A stretch of DNA of 64,000 nt from NCBI RefSeq assembly GCF_008079445.1, contig NZ_VRYH01000002.1:62001-126000 (forward strand), given 5' to 3'. The notes beneath the pieces are model-generated. The model was not told where the DNA came from and ran no database searches. It saw only the letters and a program-made list of their open reading frames with translations. Of the stretch, positions 25,769 to 36,424 are shown piece after piece; within the stretch, counting starts at the first letter, position 1; each line of letters begins with the position of its first letter. The position numbers were made by a program, and so were the translations under genes. Origin of the DNA: Aidingimonas lacisalsi (lineage in GTDB: Bacteria; Pseudomonadota; Gammaproteobacteria; Pseudomonadales; Halomonadaceae).

Positions 25769-27259
25769 ATGTATCTGGGAGTGGATTGCGGTACACAGAG
25801 TACCAAAGTCGTGGTGGTCGATGTCGACCAGGGGGTGATCCGTGGCGAAGCCAGCCGGGAACACTCGCTGATCGAAGGCGACAATGGGCGGCGTGAGCAG
25901 CATGTCGAGGACTGGATCGCTGCTCTGCGCGGCGCCTTTCATGCGGCTCTGGAAGTCGCCGGGGTCCCGACCAAGGCCATTCGCGGCATTGGCGTATCCG
26001 GCCAGCAGCATGGGATGGTGGCTCTGGATCGGGAGGGGCAGCCACTCTATCCGGCCAAGTTATGGTGCGATACCGAGACAGCCACGCAGAATGCCGAACT
26101 GGTCGAGCGGCTAGGGGGCGAGAGTGGGTGTCTCGATAAGCTGGGGCTGGTACTGCAAACCGGGTATACCGCTTCCAAGCTGGCCTGGTTGCGTGAAATG
26201 CACCCCGAGGCCTATCAGCGTCTCGATACCCTGCTGCTACCTCATGACTATCTCAATTTCTGGCTGACCGGCGAACGAGTGGCTGAAGCCGGCGATGCTT
26301 CAGGCACCGGTTATTTCGATACCTGTCAACGACGTTGGCGTGAAGACGTCTTTGCCATCATCGCTCCCGAACTCGATCCGCAACGGGTACTGCCTCGACT
26401 GATCGACTCCCACACGCCGGTAGGCTACGTACGACCCGCCGTCGCCCGTGAACTGGGGTTATCCGAAGACGTCGTGGTCGCCAGCGGCGGAGGTGACAAC
26501 ATGATGGGGGCGATCGGGACCGGTAATATCACCCCGGGTCTGGTGACGCTCAGCCTGGGAACGTCGGGTACGGTATGTGCCTATTCACCGGAACCCGTAC
26601 GCGCTGAGAATGCCATGGTGGCCAATTTCTGTTCCAGTAGTGGCGGTTGGTTGCCGTTGATCTGTACCATGAACGTGACATCGGCGACCACGAGGGTCCG
26701 CGAGATGTTCGGTTTCGATCTGACGACCTTCGGCGAGCAAGTTGCCCGTGCCCCGGTCGGGGCTGAGGGCGTGACGATATTGCCGTTCTTCAACGGGGAG
26801 CGGGTGCCGGCGCTGCCTCAGGCATCGGCGAGTTTCCTGGGGTTGACCAGCCGCAATGCCACGGCGAGCAACCTGTGTCGTGCCGTGGTGGAGAGTACGA
26901 CGTTCGGTATGCGCTATGGACTCGAGATGCTGGGTGGGCTCGCGGATGGTGTCAGCCAGATTCGTCTGATCGGTGGCGGGGCCAATAGTGCCATCTGGCG
27001 GCAGATGGTAGCCGATATTACCGGCACCGAGGTGGTCTGTCCGCAGATTACCGATGCGGCGGCCTTGGGTGCGGCACTGCAGGCCGCCTGGTGCGAACGT
27101 TATCATGAGGGCGTGACGCTGGCGTCCCTGTGTGAGCAATTGGTGCATCTCGATGGGCGCTCGCTCGCCATTCCCGATCCGACTCGCGTCGAGGCCTACC
27201 AGGACGTCTACGCCCGCTACCGGCAAGTACTCGCGACTCACCATGGCATCGCCTGGTGA
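25769..27259 (+). CDS. xylB: Xylulokinase
   Basis: A 496-residue FGGY-family kinase converting D-xylulose to D-xylulose-5-phosphate. The ATP-site strand [17 protein letters not shown] is at the N-terminus. [10 protein letters not shown] (xylulose-binding and catalytic region), [12 protein letters not shown] and the C-terminal [16 protein letters not shown] are typical. The ATG at 25769 is chosen over a GTG at 25751 that overlaps the mtlD stop, because AAGGAG lies nine bases before it. It drains xylulose made from arabitol or xylitol into the pentose phosphate pathway and joins transaldolase downstream. Confidence 0.94.
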   Translation: MYLGVDCGTQSTKVVVVDVDQGVIRGEASREHSLIEGDNGRREQHVEDWIAALRGAFHAALEVAGVPTKAIRGIGVSGQQHGMVALDREGQPLYPAKLWCDTETATQNAELVERLGGESGCLDKLGLVLQTGYTASKLAWLREMHPEAYQRLDTLLLPHDYLNFWLTGERVAEAGDASGTGYFDTCQRRWREDVFAIIAPELDPQRVLPRLIDSHTPVGYVRPAVARELGLSEDVVVASGGGDNMMGAIGTGNITPGLVTLSLGTSGTVCAYSPEPVRAENAMVANFCSSSGGWLPLICTMNVTSATTRVREMFGFDLTTFGEQVARAPVGAEGVTILPFFNGERVPALPQASASFLGLTSRNATASNLCRAVVESTTFGMRYGLEMLGGLADGVSQIRLIGGGANSAIWRQMVADITGTEVVCPQITDAAALGAALQAAWCERYHEGVTLASLCEQLVHLDGRSLAIPDPTRVEAYQDVYARYRQVLATHHGIAW

Positions 27260-27303
27260 CAGTGCGTGCTTCAATCATCATTTCCTCAATGACAGGAGGG
27301 GCC

Positions 27304-28242
27304 ATGACATCTCAACTGGATGCCCTGAAGGCATTATCTCTGGTGGTCGCCGATACGGGCGATCCCGACGCTATTCGCCGCTATCAACCCCAGGACGCCA
27401 CCACCAACCCGTCGTTGTTGCTCAAGGCGTTCGAGTTGCCCGGTTATCAGGCCCTGATCGACAAGGAATTGGCGGTAGTACGTGATGCGCGTTCAGACCG
27501 CCAAGCGCAAGTGGATCATGCCGTGGATCGACTGGCCGTCGCCATGGGGGCCGAGATCACGCAGCTGGTTCCGGGAAGGGTATCGACCGAGGTAGCGGCC
27601 AAGCTGTCGTTCGATACTCAGGCGAGCATCGCCAAGGCCCGTGAACTGGTGGCGCTGTATGAGGAGAAGGGCGTTTCACGCGAACGCCTCCTGATCAAGC
27701 TGGCCTCTACCTGGGAAGGTATTCGTGCGGCCGAAGTGCTCGAACAAGAGGGAATCAACTGCAATCTGACGCTGCTGTTCAGCGACGCCCAAGCCCAGGC
27801 ATGCTTCGATGCCGGCGTGTTCCTGGTTTCTCCCTTCGTTGGCCGGGTCACCGACTGGTACAAGAAAGAGACCGGCAAGGACTACACCCCGGAAGACGAC
27901 CCGGGGGTGAATTTCGTGCGCAATGTGTGCGCGCTCGCTGGTCGCGGCGGTTATGAAACCGTGGTGATGGGAGCGAGTTTCCGTAACACCGGGCAGGTTC
28001 TGGCCCTGGCCGGTTGCCACCGGTTGACGATTTCCCCCGCACTGCTCGAGGAATTGGCCGGTCGTGAAGGCGAGGTGGAGTGCAAGGTGTCCTTCCCGCC
28101 GGTCGATGAGCGACCCGCGCCGCTGGATGAGCCGACGTTCCGCTGGGACCACAATCAGGATGCCATGGCCAATGACAAGCTGGCGGAGGGGATTCGTCGT
28201 TTCGCCGACGATCAGCGCAAGCTGGAGACACTGATCGACTAG
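27304..28242 (+). CDS. tal: Transaldolase
   Basis: A 312-residue class I transaldolase of the TalB type (about 315 residues). The motif DATTNPSLL is at the N-terminus, and the Schiff-base lysine is in [10 protein letters not shown]. The strong AGGAGGGG site directly before the ATG at 27304 fixes the start; the frame opens 48 bases earlier. It moves three-carbon units between sugar phosphates and links the pentitol branch (xylulose-5-phosphate) with fructose-6-phosphate. It is the last gene of the polyol operon and is followed by a hairpin. Confidence 0.95.
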   Translation: MTSQLDALKALSLVVADTGDPDAIRRYQPQDATTNPSLLLKAFELPGYQALIDKELAVVRDARSDRQAQVDHAVDRLAVAMGAEITQLVPGRVSTEVAAKLSFDTQASIAKARELVALYEEKGVSRERLLIKLASTWEGIRAAEVLEQEGINCNLTLLFSDAQAQACFDAGVFLVSPFVGRVTDWYKKETGKDYTPEDDPGVNFVRNVCALAGRGGYETVVMGASFRNTGQVLALAGCHRLTISPALLEELAGREGEVECKVSFPPVDERPAPLDEPTFRWDHNQDAMANDKLAEGIRRFADDQRKLETLID

Positions 28243-28270
28243 CGATTGTCAGGGTAATTCCCTCCCGCAA

Positions 28271-28295
28271 GCCGCTGGCGACGCATGCCAGCGGC
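28271..28295. terminator. Hairpin closing the polyol operon
   Basis: Perfect nine-base arms GCCGCTGGC and GCCAGCGGC with a seven-base loop lie between the transaldolase stop and the end of the convergent flavin monooxygenase gene. There is no long T run on either side, so termination may be weak or factor-assisted. Its location between converging genes makes a shared terminator the natural reading. Confidence 0.6.
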
Positions 28296-28316
28296 TAGGC
28301 CGGTGTCGTATCGTCT

Positions 28317-29312
28317 TCATGACTGCCAGACGTCGGCAACGATGTCGTAGCTGCGTAGCCGGTCCGTCTGGGCATACACATCGGTATTGAGCATCAACTC
28401 GTCGGCACCGGTTTGTGCCAGGAAGTCCTCAAGCCCCTGGCGGACCGTATTCGGCCCACCGATGACGGCTGCGCCCAGGAATTGCTCGACCGATGCTTTC
28501 TCCCGGGCATTCCAGTCGAGGGATTCCGTCGGGGGCAGTGCCCGTGTGCTGCGCCCACGAATCAGGTTGAGGAATTTCTGCTGCGCGGTGGTGGCCAGGT
28601 AGTGGGCGTGTTCGTCACTATCGGCGGCGATCACTGGCATGCCGACCATGGCATAGGGAGTGTCGAGCACCTCGGAAGGGCGGAACTGGTCGCGGTACAA
28701 GCGCAGGGCGTCGAGCATGTAGCCGGGAGCGAATTGGGCCGCAAACGCGAACGGTAGGCCCATACGTGCGGCCAACTGCGCACTGTAGCCGCTTGAACCC
28801 AATAGCCAGAGTGGGACATGAGTGCCCTGGCCCGGTACCGCTTTGACTTGCTGGCCGGGTGTCGCGTCATCCAGATAGTGAGCGAGCTCGTCCACCATCT
28901 CGGGAAAATCATTGACCCCTGCATGCGGGTGGCGACGCATGGCAGCCATGGTAGCGCCATCGGATCCCGGGGCACGACCGAGGCCAAGATCGATACGGTT
29001 CGGATAGAGGGTGGCCAGGGTGCCGAACTGTTCGGCAATCACCAGCGATGGATGGTTGGGCAGCATGATGCCACCACTGCCGACACGAATCCGTGAGGTC
29101 TGACCCGCCACGTGGCCAATCAAGACGGCAGTGGCGGCGCTGGCGATGCCATCGATGTTGTGATGTTCGGCGAGCCAATAACGGTGGAAACCCAGCGTTT
29201 CGGTATGCTGGGCGAGCGAGACGGTATCGGAGAAGGTCTCGGCGATACTGCCGTTCTGTCGAATGGGAGCCAGGTCCAGAACGGATAGCGGTGTGGTGGC
29301 GAGTCGGCTCAT
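28317..29312 (-). CDS. Luciferase-like flavin-dependent monooxygenase
   Basis: A 331-residue LLM-class oxidoreductase of the YhbW/alkanal-monooxygenase-like group. Landmarks are [11 protein letters not shown] at the N-terminus, [35 protein letters not shown] and [13 protein letters not shown]. Such proteins bind reduced flavin and oxidise an unknown organic substrate. It is a lone gene, convergent with the polyol operon and divergent from the BCCT gene. No substrate can be inferred from its neighbours. Confidence 0.9.
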   Translation of the reverse strand: MSRLATTPLSVLDLAPIRQNGSIAETFSDTVSLAQHTETLGFHRYWLAEHHNIDGIASAATAVLIGHVAGQTSRIRVGSGGIMLPNHPSLVIAEQFGTLATLYPNRIDLGLGRAPGSDGATMAAMRRHPHAGVNDFPEMVDELAHYLDDATPGQQVKAVPGQGTHVPLWLLGSSGYSAQLAARMGLPFAFAAQFAPGYMLDALRLYRDQFRPSEVLDTPYAMVGMPVIAADSDEHAHYLATTAQQKFLNLIRGRSTRALPPTESLDWNAREKASVEQFLGAAVIGGPNTVRQGLEDFLAQTGADELMLNTDVYAQTDRLRSYDIVADVWQS

Positions 29313-29511
29313 AGTGTCCCCGAGGATAAACAGGAATGTCGTGAGTATTGCTTAGCTTGCTTGCTATTTGTCTGTTATGGGGATGACGAGGTCAAATTGC
29401 AATTTTCCCGTGCGACATGCCGATCGTGATTGGTAGTCCGGGGGATGGTGCATTACCCTGCCTGGCATCGGAGTCAGCGTATCACGCAGATCCCTTATCA
29501 AGGAGCGAGAC

Positions 29512-31134
29512 ATGGCCAATTCTGGAGGGCAGCGGGTCTTTGCCGTTTCGGCAGTGATCATTCTGGCGCTGGTCGCTGTCGGAGCGGCATTTCCCGAGCG
29601 TTTCGGTAACGGTGCGTCTGCTGCCTTGACGGTAGTGACCGAGTGGTTCAGCTGGTTCTATCTCTTTTCCGTGTTCGGGTTCGTCGTTTTCTTGCTGGGG
29701 CTGGCACTCAGCAAATACGGCAAGATCCGTCTCGGCCCCCAGGATAGCTCGCCAAGCTATAGCTTCTTTTCCTGGGTCAGCATGCTGCTGGCAGCCGGTT
29801 TCGGCGTCGGCCTGGTGTTTTATGGCATGGCCGAACCGATGTCCCACTTCATGGAGCCGCCGTACGGCGATCGCGAGGCGGAGACTGCGGCAGCGGCACG
29901 TTATGCCATTCAATACAGCTTCTTCAACTGGGGCGTGCATCAGTGGGCGGCGTTCTCTCTGGTCGGCTTGATCATTGCCTATTTCCAGTTCCGCAAGGGG
30001 CAGGCGGGGCTGGTATCGTCGGTGCTTTCCTCGGTCACCGCCAAGCACCCCAGAGCGCATCGCTATGGCTCGGCGCTGGATGTCTTTGCTGTCGTGGCGA
30101 CCGTCATGGGCGTGGCGACATCGTTGGGGCTGGGCGTGTTGCAGATGAATGGCGGGCTCAATGCGGTGTTCGGCCTGCCCGAGAATGTACTGTGGCAGTT
30201 CATCATTCTCATGGTCATGTTCCTGGCTTATATGGCGTCGACATGGTCGGGGCTGGACAAGGGCATCAAGCGGCTCTCCAATCTCAACATGGTGATGTGC
30301 ATTGCCCTGATGCTTTACGTGCTGGTGACGGGGCCGACCCTGGCGATTCTCGAGACCATCACCCGTGGCCTGGGCGATTACCTGCAAAATTTCGTGGGGA
30401 TGAGTTTGCGCACGGCGCCCTACAGTGATGATAACTGGGCCAGTACCTGGACTATCTTCTACTGGGCCTGGGTCATCGCCTGGTCGCCGTTCGTAGGGAC
30501 ATTCATTGCGCGGGTCTCACGCGGGCGTACCATCAGGGAATACGTGTTCGGTGTGCTGATCGTGCCGCCACTGCTGGCCTGTCTCTGGATCGGTGTCTTC
30601 GGTGGCATTGCGCTGGAGATGGAGCTGTCCAATGACGTGGGGCTGGCGGCCGCGACTCAGGACAACATCACCGTGGCACTGTTCGAACTATTCGAATTGA
30701 TGCCGTTTACGCCCGTGCTGTCCCTGGTAGCCATCATGCTGATCTTCATCTTTCTGGTGACGTCAGCCGACTCGGCTTCCTATATCGTGGCGCAGATGAC
30801 CGATCAAGGTTCGATCAATCCGCCGCTCTACAAGCGCATCGCCTGGGGTGTGCTCATTGCATCAATCTGTCTGACACTGATCGCCTCCGGCGGACTGACA
30901 GGACTGCAATCGGCATCGGTACTGTCGGCGTTACCGTTTGCCTTCATTCTGTATGGCATGGTGTTCGTGCTGATCAAGGAGCTGCGGGCGGATCGCAAGT
31001 CGATGTTGACCCAACTCTATCGGCGCCATGGCGACACGCCCGTCGGCGCCGATCTCTTCGAGGCCGATATCATGGATGAGGCGGATCGCTATCGTCGTGC
31101 ACCCGACGTAATCAACCGCAGAATCAACCGCTGA
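29512..31134 (+). CDS. BCCT-family osmolyte transporter
   Basis: A 540-residue secondary transporter with twelve transmembrane helices, of the betaine/choline/carnitine family that imports compatible solutes with sodium or protons. Family motifs include FGVGLVFYGMAEPMSHFMEP, FNWGVHQWA and the tryptophan-rich FYWAWVIAWSPFVGTFIARV in helix 8. An AAGGAG site precedes the ATG at 29512. The C-terminal tail is short and basic, with the region RADRKSMLTQLYRRH. Glycine betaine, choline and ectoine are possible substrates; the sequence alone does not separate them. A 55-codon membrane protein gene follows 68 bases later. Confidence 0.93.
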   Translation: MANSGGQRVFAVSAVIILALVAVGAAFPERFGNGASAALTVVTEWFSWFYLFSVFGFVVFLLGLALSKYGKIRLGPQDSSPSYSFFSWVSMLLAAGFGVGLVFYGMAEPMSHFMEPPYGDREAETAAAARYAIQYSFFNWGVHQWAAFSLVGLIIAYFQFRKGQAGLVSSVLSSVTAKHPRAHRYGSALDVFAVVATVMGVATSLGLGVLQMNGGLNAVFGLPENVLWQFIILMVMFLAYMASTWSGLDKGIKRLSNLNMVMCIALMLYVLVTGPTLAILETITRGLGDYLQNFVGMSLRTAPYSDDNWASTWTIFYWAWVIAWSPFVGTFIARVSRGRTIREYVFGVLIVPPLLACLWIGVFGGIALEMELSNDVGLAAATQDNITVALFELFELMPFTPVLSLVAIMLIFIFLVTSADSASYIVAQMTDQGSINPPLYKRIAWGVLIASICLTLIASGGLTGLQSASVLSALPFAFILYGMVFVLIKELRADRKSMLTQLYRRHGDTPVGADLFEADIMDEADRYRRAPDVINRRINR

Positions 31135-31202
31135 CGGCAAGACTGGCGATTTAGCGTACGGGCACTTATGGTATTGAGAGTCGAACGCTGAAAACACAGG
31201 TC

Positions 31203-31370
31203 ATGGCTCGAGATACCAAGTCTTCCCGCCGCATGTATGGCGCGACCCGTAGGCCACGGGTCGCGCCGTTCGATCGCTGGTTGAATCGCCTGGTCGATCT
31301 CCTGGTCTTGTCGGCCCTGCTGGTCGGTGGAGTGGCTCTGGTGGTCAGTCTGTGGCCAGGGTTGCCATGA
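31203..31370 (+). CDS. Small single-helix membrane protein (55 residues)
   Basis: An open frame too short for usual gene callers. It begins with a basic stretch (MARDTKSSRRMYGATRRPR) and ends with one hydrophobic helix (LVDLLVLSALLVGGVALVV) before SLWPGLP. The layout, cytoplasmic basic segment followed by a transmembrane helix, is coherent. It starts 68 bases after the BCCT gene on the same strand, with a weak AGG site. It could be an accessory or regulatory microprotein of the transporter; a spurious frame is possible. Confidence 0.5.
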   Translation: MARDTKSSRRMYGATRRPRVAPFDRWLNRLVDLLVLSALLVGGVALVVSLWPGLP

Positions 31371-31391
31371 GGTGCATCGCGGTGATGGCGG

Positions 31392-32264
31392 TCAGCGATA
31401 GACCCTGCCTTCACCAACGATGACCGCCCGCCCGCCGATGTGGATGGTCATGGCATCATCGGTGTCGCGCTCGACACTGGCATGAATCTGGCTCGGCCGC
31501 CCCATTTCCACCCCTTGATCGAACCGCCAATGCCACTGGCCCACGCCTGATTGCCGGGTAGCCAGGAAACCGGCCAGGGCGGATGCAGCGCTTCCCGTGG
31601 CCGGGTCTTCACGCAGGTTGCCGATTTCGGTGGAAAACATGCGGGAGCGCCGTGTTGCATCGCCGGTACGGACATGCAGATAGATCTGCTCGATGCCGCT
31701 CGGTGATACTGTCCGGTGCCATGATGCCGCCGAGGGTAGCGCCTTTCCCAGGGCGTCCAGGCTGTCCAGCTCGATCAGGTGGAATGCCAGGCCGCAGGAG
31801 GCGATCACGGGCTCATCCACGATCTGGGAGAGTGACAGTCCGAGCAGGTCGGCAGCCGTGACACGATCCAATGAACTTGGCTGCAGGTCGACCGGCCGGG
31901 CAGTGGTGAAACGGGCCATGTCACTGTCGAATCGTACGTCCAGATCGCCGACACCTGCCTGCAACACCAGCGGGGATTGGCGATCGGCCAGTGCGAGTGA
32001 CGCCAGCAGGTGAGCCGTACCGATGGTCGGATGTCCGGCGAAGGGCAGTTCGGTGCCGGGAGTGAAGATGCGTATCGGGAACCGGTTATCGGCGGTCTGT
32101 GCGCCGATGAAGACGGTTTCCGAGAGGTTCAACTCGGTCGCGATGGCTTGCATCCGTTCGCTGGGGATCCCTGCCGCTTCCGTGAAGACCGCCAGCGGAT
32201 TGCCCGCGAAAGGCGTATCCGTGAAGACATCGAGCAGGTAGTAACGGTCACCGGTTCTGTTCAT
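31392..32264 (-). CDS. PhzF-family isomerase/epimerase-like protein
   Basis: A 290-residue member of the PhzF family (diaminopimelate-epimerase fold), two similar halves. Landmarks are YYLLDVFTDTPFAGNPLAVF at the start, NLSETVFI with the family's catalytic Glu, TPGTELPFAGHPTIGTAHLL and the second-half EDPATGSAASALAGF. The ATG at 32264 has GGGAG eight bases upstream; a GTG three codons earlier has no such site. No phenazine genes are near, so this is one of the many family members of unknown substrate. It is a lone gene. Confidence 0.9.
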   Translation of the reverse strand: MNRTGDRYYLLDVFTDTPFAGNPLAVFTEAAGIPSERMQAIATELNLSETVFIGAQTADNRFPIRIFTPGTELPFAGHPTIGTAHLLASLALADRQSPLVLQAGVGDLDVRFDSDMARFTTARPVDLQPSSLDRVTAADLLGLSLSQIVDEPVIASCGLAFHLIELDSLDALGKALPSAASWHRTVSPSGIEQIYLHVRTGDATRRSRMFSTEIGNLREDPATGSAASALAGFLATRQSGVGQWHWRFDQGVEMGRPSQIHASVERDTDDAMTIHIGGRAVIVGEGRVYR

Positions 32265-32384
32265 TGATTCCACTCCCGCGATCCACGCATGGTATTCAGA
32301 AAGACACCTCGATAGATCTTAACCGGCCAGTGAGTGTGAAGCGAGTCGGTGCAGGACGCCCAAGCAGAGATAGGTAGACACTTC

Positions 32385-33080
32385 ATGCGAGCTATCCTCA
32401 TCGTCATGATCCTGATTATCGCCGGTCTGGGATTGGATAAGGATTGGTGGCATATACCCCGGCATTGGGCTCCCTGGACACCGCTATCGGTGGATGATCC
32501 CTTGACGCCGGTGACCCGATGGAAGTTGTCGCAACTCGAAGGGGATCGAGATGGATGCCGCCAGGTACTGGCCGGCGTGTCAGATGCCGCTCCCTCCTAT
32601 ACTGCGCTGGAGGATTACACGCCCGTCGAGGAGTGTCCCTTACGTAACGTGGTGCGTCTGAGACGCACCGGAGTCGACTTCAGCGATGCCTTCGTGGCGT
32701 CCTGCCCGATGGCCCTGGCATGGATTATCTATGAACGCCAGCGTCTGCAGCCGGCCGCCGAGACGATACTGGGCAGCCGTGTCACCGCGGTCGAGCACTA
32801 TGGCAGCTTTGCCTGTCGCAACGTTTATGGCCGGGACCAAGGGCGACGCAGTGAGCATGCCACGGCCGAGGCGCTGGATGTCGCGGCGTTTCGATTAGCG
32901 GACGGGCGTCGCATCGATCTGGCCGGCGACTGGGACAGCGAAGGTGACGCGGGGCGGTTTCTGCGTGCCGCCCAACGCGGCGCCTGTGATGTGTTCGGCA
33001 CGGTACTGGGCCCGGACGACAATGCCGCTCACGCGGATCACTTCCACTTCGGGATGCGCGGCGCTGCGTTCGGGTGTTAG
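32385..33080 (+). CDS. Extensin-like family protein (probable cell-wall peptidase fold)
   Basis: A 231-residue protein with an N-terminal membrane anchor (MRAILIVMILIIAGLGL), followed by the extensin-like C-terminal domain (PF06904). The domain shows four or more cysteines (DGCRQVL, EECPL, ASCPMA, FACRN) and the metal-site-like motifs SEHATAEALDVAAF and HADHFHFGM that recall M15/VanY-type peptidases. The ATG at 32385 is preferred over an upstream GTG because it gives the membrane anchor directly. Bacterial proteins of this family are secreted or anchored in the periplasm and their substrate is not established; a peptidoglycan role is plausible. Confidence 0.87.
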   Translation: MRAILIVMILIIAGLGLDKDWWHIPRHWAPWTPLSVDDPLTPVTRWKLSQLEGDRDGCRQVLAGVSDAAPSYTALEDYTPVEECPLRNVVRLRRTGVDFSDAFVASCPMALAWIIYERQRLQPAAETILGSRVTAVEHYGSFACRNVYGRDQGRRSEHATAEALDVAAFRLADGRRIDLAGDWDSEGDAGRFLRAAQRGACDVFGTVLGPDDNAAHADHFHFGMRGAAFGC

Positions 33081-33087
33081 ATGAGTA

Positions 33088-33116
33088 GGCCCCGACCACT
33101 TCCTGTGGCCGGGGCC
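33088..33116. terminator. Bidirectional terminator hairpin between convergent genes
   Basis: Arms GGCCCCGACCAC and GTGGCCGGGGCC pair with one mismatch around the loop TTCCT. The hairpin starts eight bases after the extensin-like stop and lies just before the end of the convergent DUF1127 gene, so it can serve both. Only a short T stretch follows. Confidence 0.7.
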
Positions 33117-33120
33117 TTCG

Positions 33121-33372
33121 CTAAGTCAGTCTGGTGCCGCAGTGGGGACAGGTGTCAGACTCTTCGATCGGTTCTCCTGTCTCACGATAGGCAATATCCG
33201 GACGCTGACTTTCCGGGTTGAGTGGGACCAGCTTGCCACGCTCCCAGCGCAGGCCGATGTCCTTGAGGGTATGCGGGTCGCATGATTCCAGTTCGGCGTA
33301 CATGCGACGCTTGGCGGCATAGTTGCCGAGGGCGGTTCGCAGCCGACGAAGCGTGTTGTGCAGAATAGGCAT
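33121..33372 (-). CDS. DUF1127 protein with C-terminal CxxC segment
   Basis: An 83-residue basic protein. The N-terminal half contains the DUF1127 (YjiS-like) pattern: RRMYAELESCDPHTLKDIGL, a short amphipathic arginine-rich motif found in small proteins tied to RNA binding and phosphate or stress responses in other bacteria. The C-terminal half is longer than usual and ends in the single zinc-ribbon-like knuckle CPHCG. One knuckle alone would not bind zinc unless the Cys in ESCDPH, or a second molecule, contributes. It is a lone gene facing the extensin-like gene. Confidence 0.85.
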   Translation of the reverse strand: MPILHNTLRRLRTALGNYAAKRRMYAELESCDPHTLKDIGLRWERGKLVPLNPESQRPDIAYRETGEPIEESDTCPHCGTRLT

Positions 33373-33934
33373 GGTTTCGGTCTCCTTGTGGTCGGAGGCC
33401 GGGCCTTGTGCGCGAACAGGTCATCGATGGTGCGAGGATAGCTTGGCCGCGACAAGTGCCGCGGCCAGCGTCTTCAAGATGATGTCATTCTTCTGGCAAA
33501 CGGCAACGAGCAGGTGCGCATTGCATCATTAGCGATGGAATGCACATGGGCTGCAGTGTTGGTTCGTAGTTGCCAGAACATCAGGGACGCATCTTCGGTT
33601 GGTATGGGGTACATGCCGTCATGTGTGATGACGACACTCTCTTTTTAAACAATTGCTGATTGAGCGTCAAGCGATGGTACCCTTGCTGATCGTCGGCTTC
33701 GGTTATGGGCTCAAGGCTGTCTGAACAGTCCTGCGTTCAACTTTCGTTGCAGGCTTGACGCAAAATGCCCTTGCGGCCAACCTCATGGGAAGCCATTATC
33801 TGCGTTCTCTCGCCGCCCTATTGGGCTCAGGGCGAGGCCAAGACCGGGGTGGCATCGGGTCCGGGCACGTCGTGGCGGCCCATTACCGATAAGACCCTAC
33901 CACTGTTGAACTTTCCCGATCTGGATTCGTACCC
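33373..33934. other. Gene-free region upstream of the carboxynorspermidine genes
   Basis: I find no convincing gene in these 562 bases. The region is AT-richer in the middle (around 33530-33760). It contains a weak hairpin GTCAT/ATGAC (33618-33632) followed by TTTTT at 33642-33646, and a hairpin CGCCCT/AGGGCG (33814-33834) in the likely leader of the dehydrogenase gene. No strong promoter hexamers stand out. The unusual length leaves room for a long regulated leader or a small RNA. Confidence 0.4.
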
Positions 33935-35130
<1,196 letters not shown>

Positions 35131-35134
<4 letters not shown>

Positions 35135-36282
35135 CGACACTCAACTTCGACATCCACACCTGCCCGTCGCCGGCCTACGTGGTGGACGACGCCCTGCTGC
35201 GCCGCAACCTGGAATGCCTCGGCGAGGTTCAGGAACGTAGCGGGGCGCGGATCCTGCTGGCGCTCAAGGGCTTCGCCATGTGGGACTGCTTTTCCATGAT
35301 TCGCGAGTACCTGGTGGGGACCACCGCCAGCGGTCAGGACGAGGCACGCCTCGGCGCCGAGACCTTCGGCGGCGAGACACACGTCTACTCGCCGGCCTTC
35401 GGTGATGCGGAAATGGACGTCGTGCTGCGCTACGCCGACCATCTCAGCTTCAATTCGCCGGGGCAATGGCGACGTTTCCGCGAGCGCGTCGCGGCGGCTC
35501 CGCGCCGGGTCTCCTGCGGGCTGCGGGTCAACCCGGAGCACTCCACCGGCGAGGTGGCTCTCTATGATCCCTGTGCCTCGGGCTCGCGGCTCGGCACCCG
35601 GGCCGCAGACCTCAGGCCGGAGGATCTGGAAGGGCTCGAGGGCTTGCATTTCCACACTCTGTGCGAGCAGAACAGCGACGCCTTCGAGGAAACACTGGTG
35701 GCCTTCGAGGAGCGATTCGGCCACTACCTGGCAAACATGAGGTGGATGAACTTCGGTGGCGGCCATCACATCACCCGCGACGACTACGACGTCGAGCGGT
35801 TGGTGCGGGTGGTCCACGACTTCAAGGCTCGCCACCCGCACCTCACCGTCTACCTGGAACCGGGCGAGGCGATCGCACTCAACACCGGCTACCTGGTCTG
35901 CTCGGTACTGGACATCGTCGACAACGATGGCCCCATCGCCATCCTCGACACCTCTGCCACGGCACACATGCCGGACGTGCTGGAGATGCCTTATCGGCCC
36001 GAGATCATCGGCGCCGGCCACCCGGGCGAGAGGACGCACACCTATCGGCTGGGTGGCCTGACGTGCCTGGCCGGCGACGTGATCGGCGAGTACAGCTTCG
36101 ATGCGCCGCTTTCGATCGGCGATCGCCTGGTGTTCACCGACATGGCTCACTACACCATGGTCAAGACCACCACCTTCAACGGCATCCGCCTGCCATCGAT
36201 CTGTCGGGTCGATGAGACAAGCCGGCACGTGCGTACGGTGAAGACCTTCGGCTATGAGGACTATAGGCAGCGGCTGAGTTGA
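35131..36282 (+). CDS. nspC: Carboxynorspermidine/carboxyspermidine decarboxylase
   Basis: A 383-residue PLP enzyme of the alanine racemase-fold decarboxylase family. The PLP lysine is K46 in LLALKGFAMW. Other landmarks are HFHTLCEQN, NFGGGHHITRDDYD and LEPGEAI, and the C-terminal active-site segment LTCLAGDVIGEY with the catalytic Cys. It removes the carboxyl group from the product of the preceding enzyme. It is translationally coupled to that gene and followed by a good terminator. Confidence 0.95.
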
Positions 36283-36308
36283 ATCCTCGCAACGCCGGCA
36301 AGGCAAAC

Positions 36309-36353
36309 GCCACGCCCCTGCGACTTACAAAAAACGGGGGCGTGGCGCATTTT
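36309..36353 (+). terminator. Terminator after nspC
   Basis: Perfect ten-base arms GCCACGCCCC and GGGGCGTGGC (36309-36318 and 36337-36346), with a loop of 18 bases, are followed by GCATTTT. It lies 26 bases after the nspC stop. Just beyond it the base composition drops, so it also marks the left border of the AT-rich segment. Confidence 0.8.
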
Positions 36354-36424
36354 CTGCAAAACGTTGCATACAAAACAAGGCACTGACCCAAATCGCCTTC
36401 CTCAGCCACACCCATCAAACATTA

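Noticed and set aside
29482-30387. A 301-codon minus-strand frame opposite the BCCT transporter
   Set aside because: Shadow of conserved transmembrane codons; His/Arg/Gln-rich translation without family similarity.
31392-32264. Phenazine biosynthesis
   Set aside because: Only a PhzF-family protein is present; no other phz genes are near and the family is widespread outside phenazine producers.
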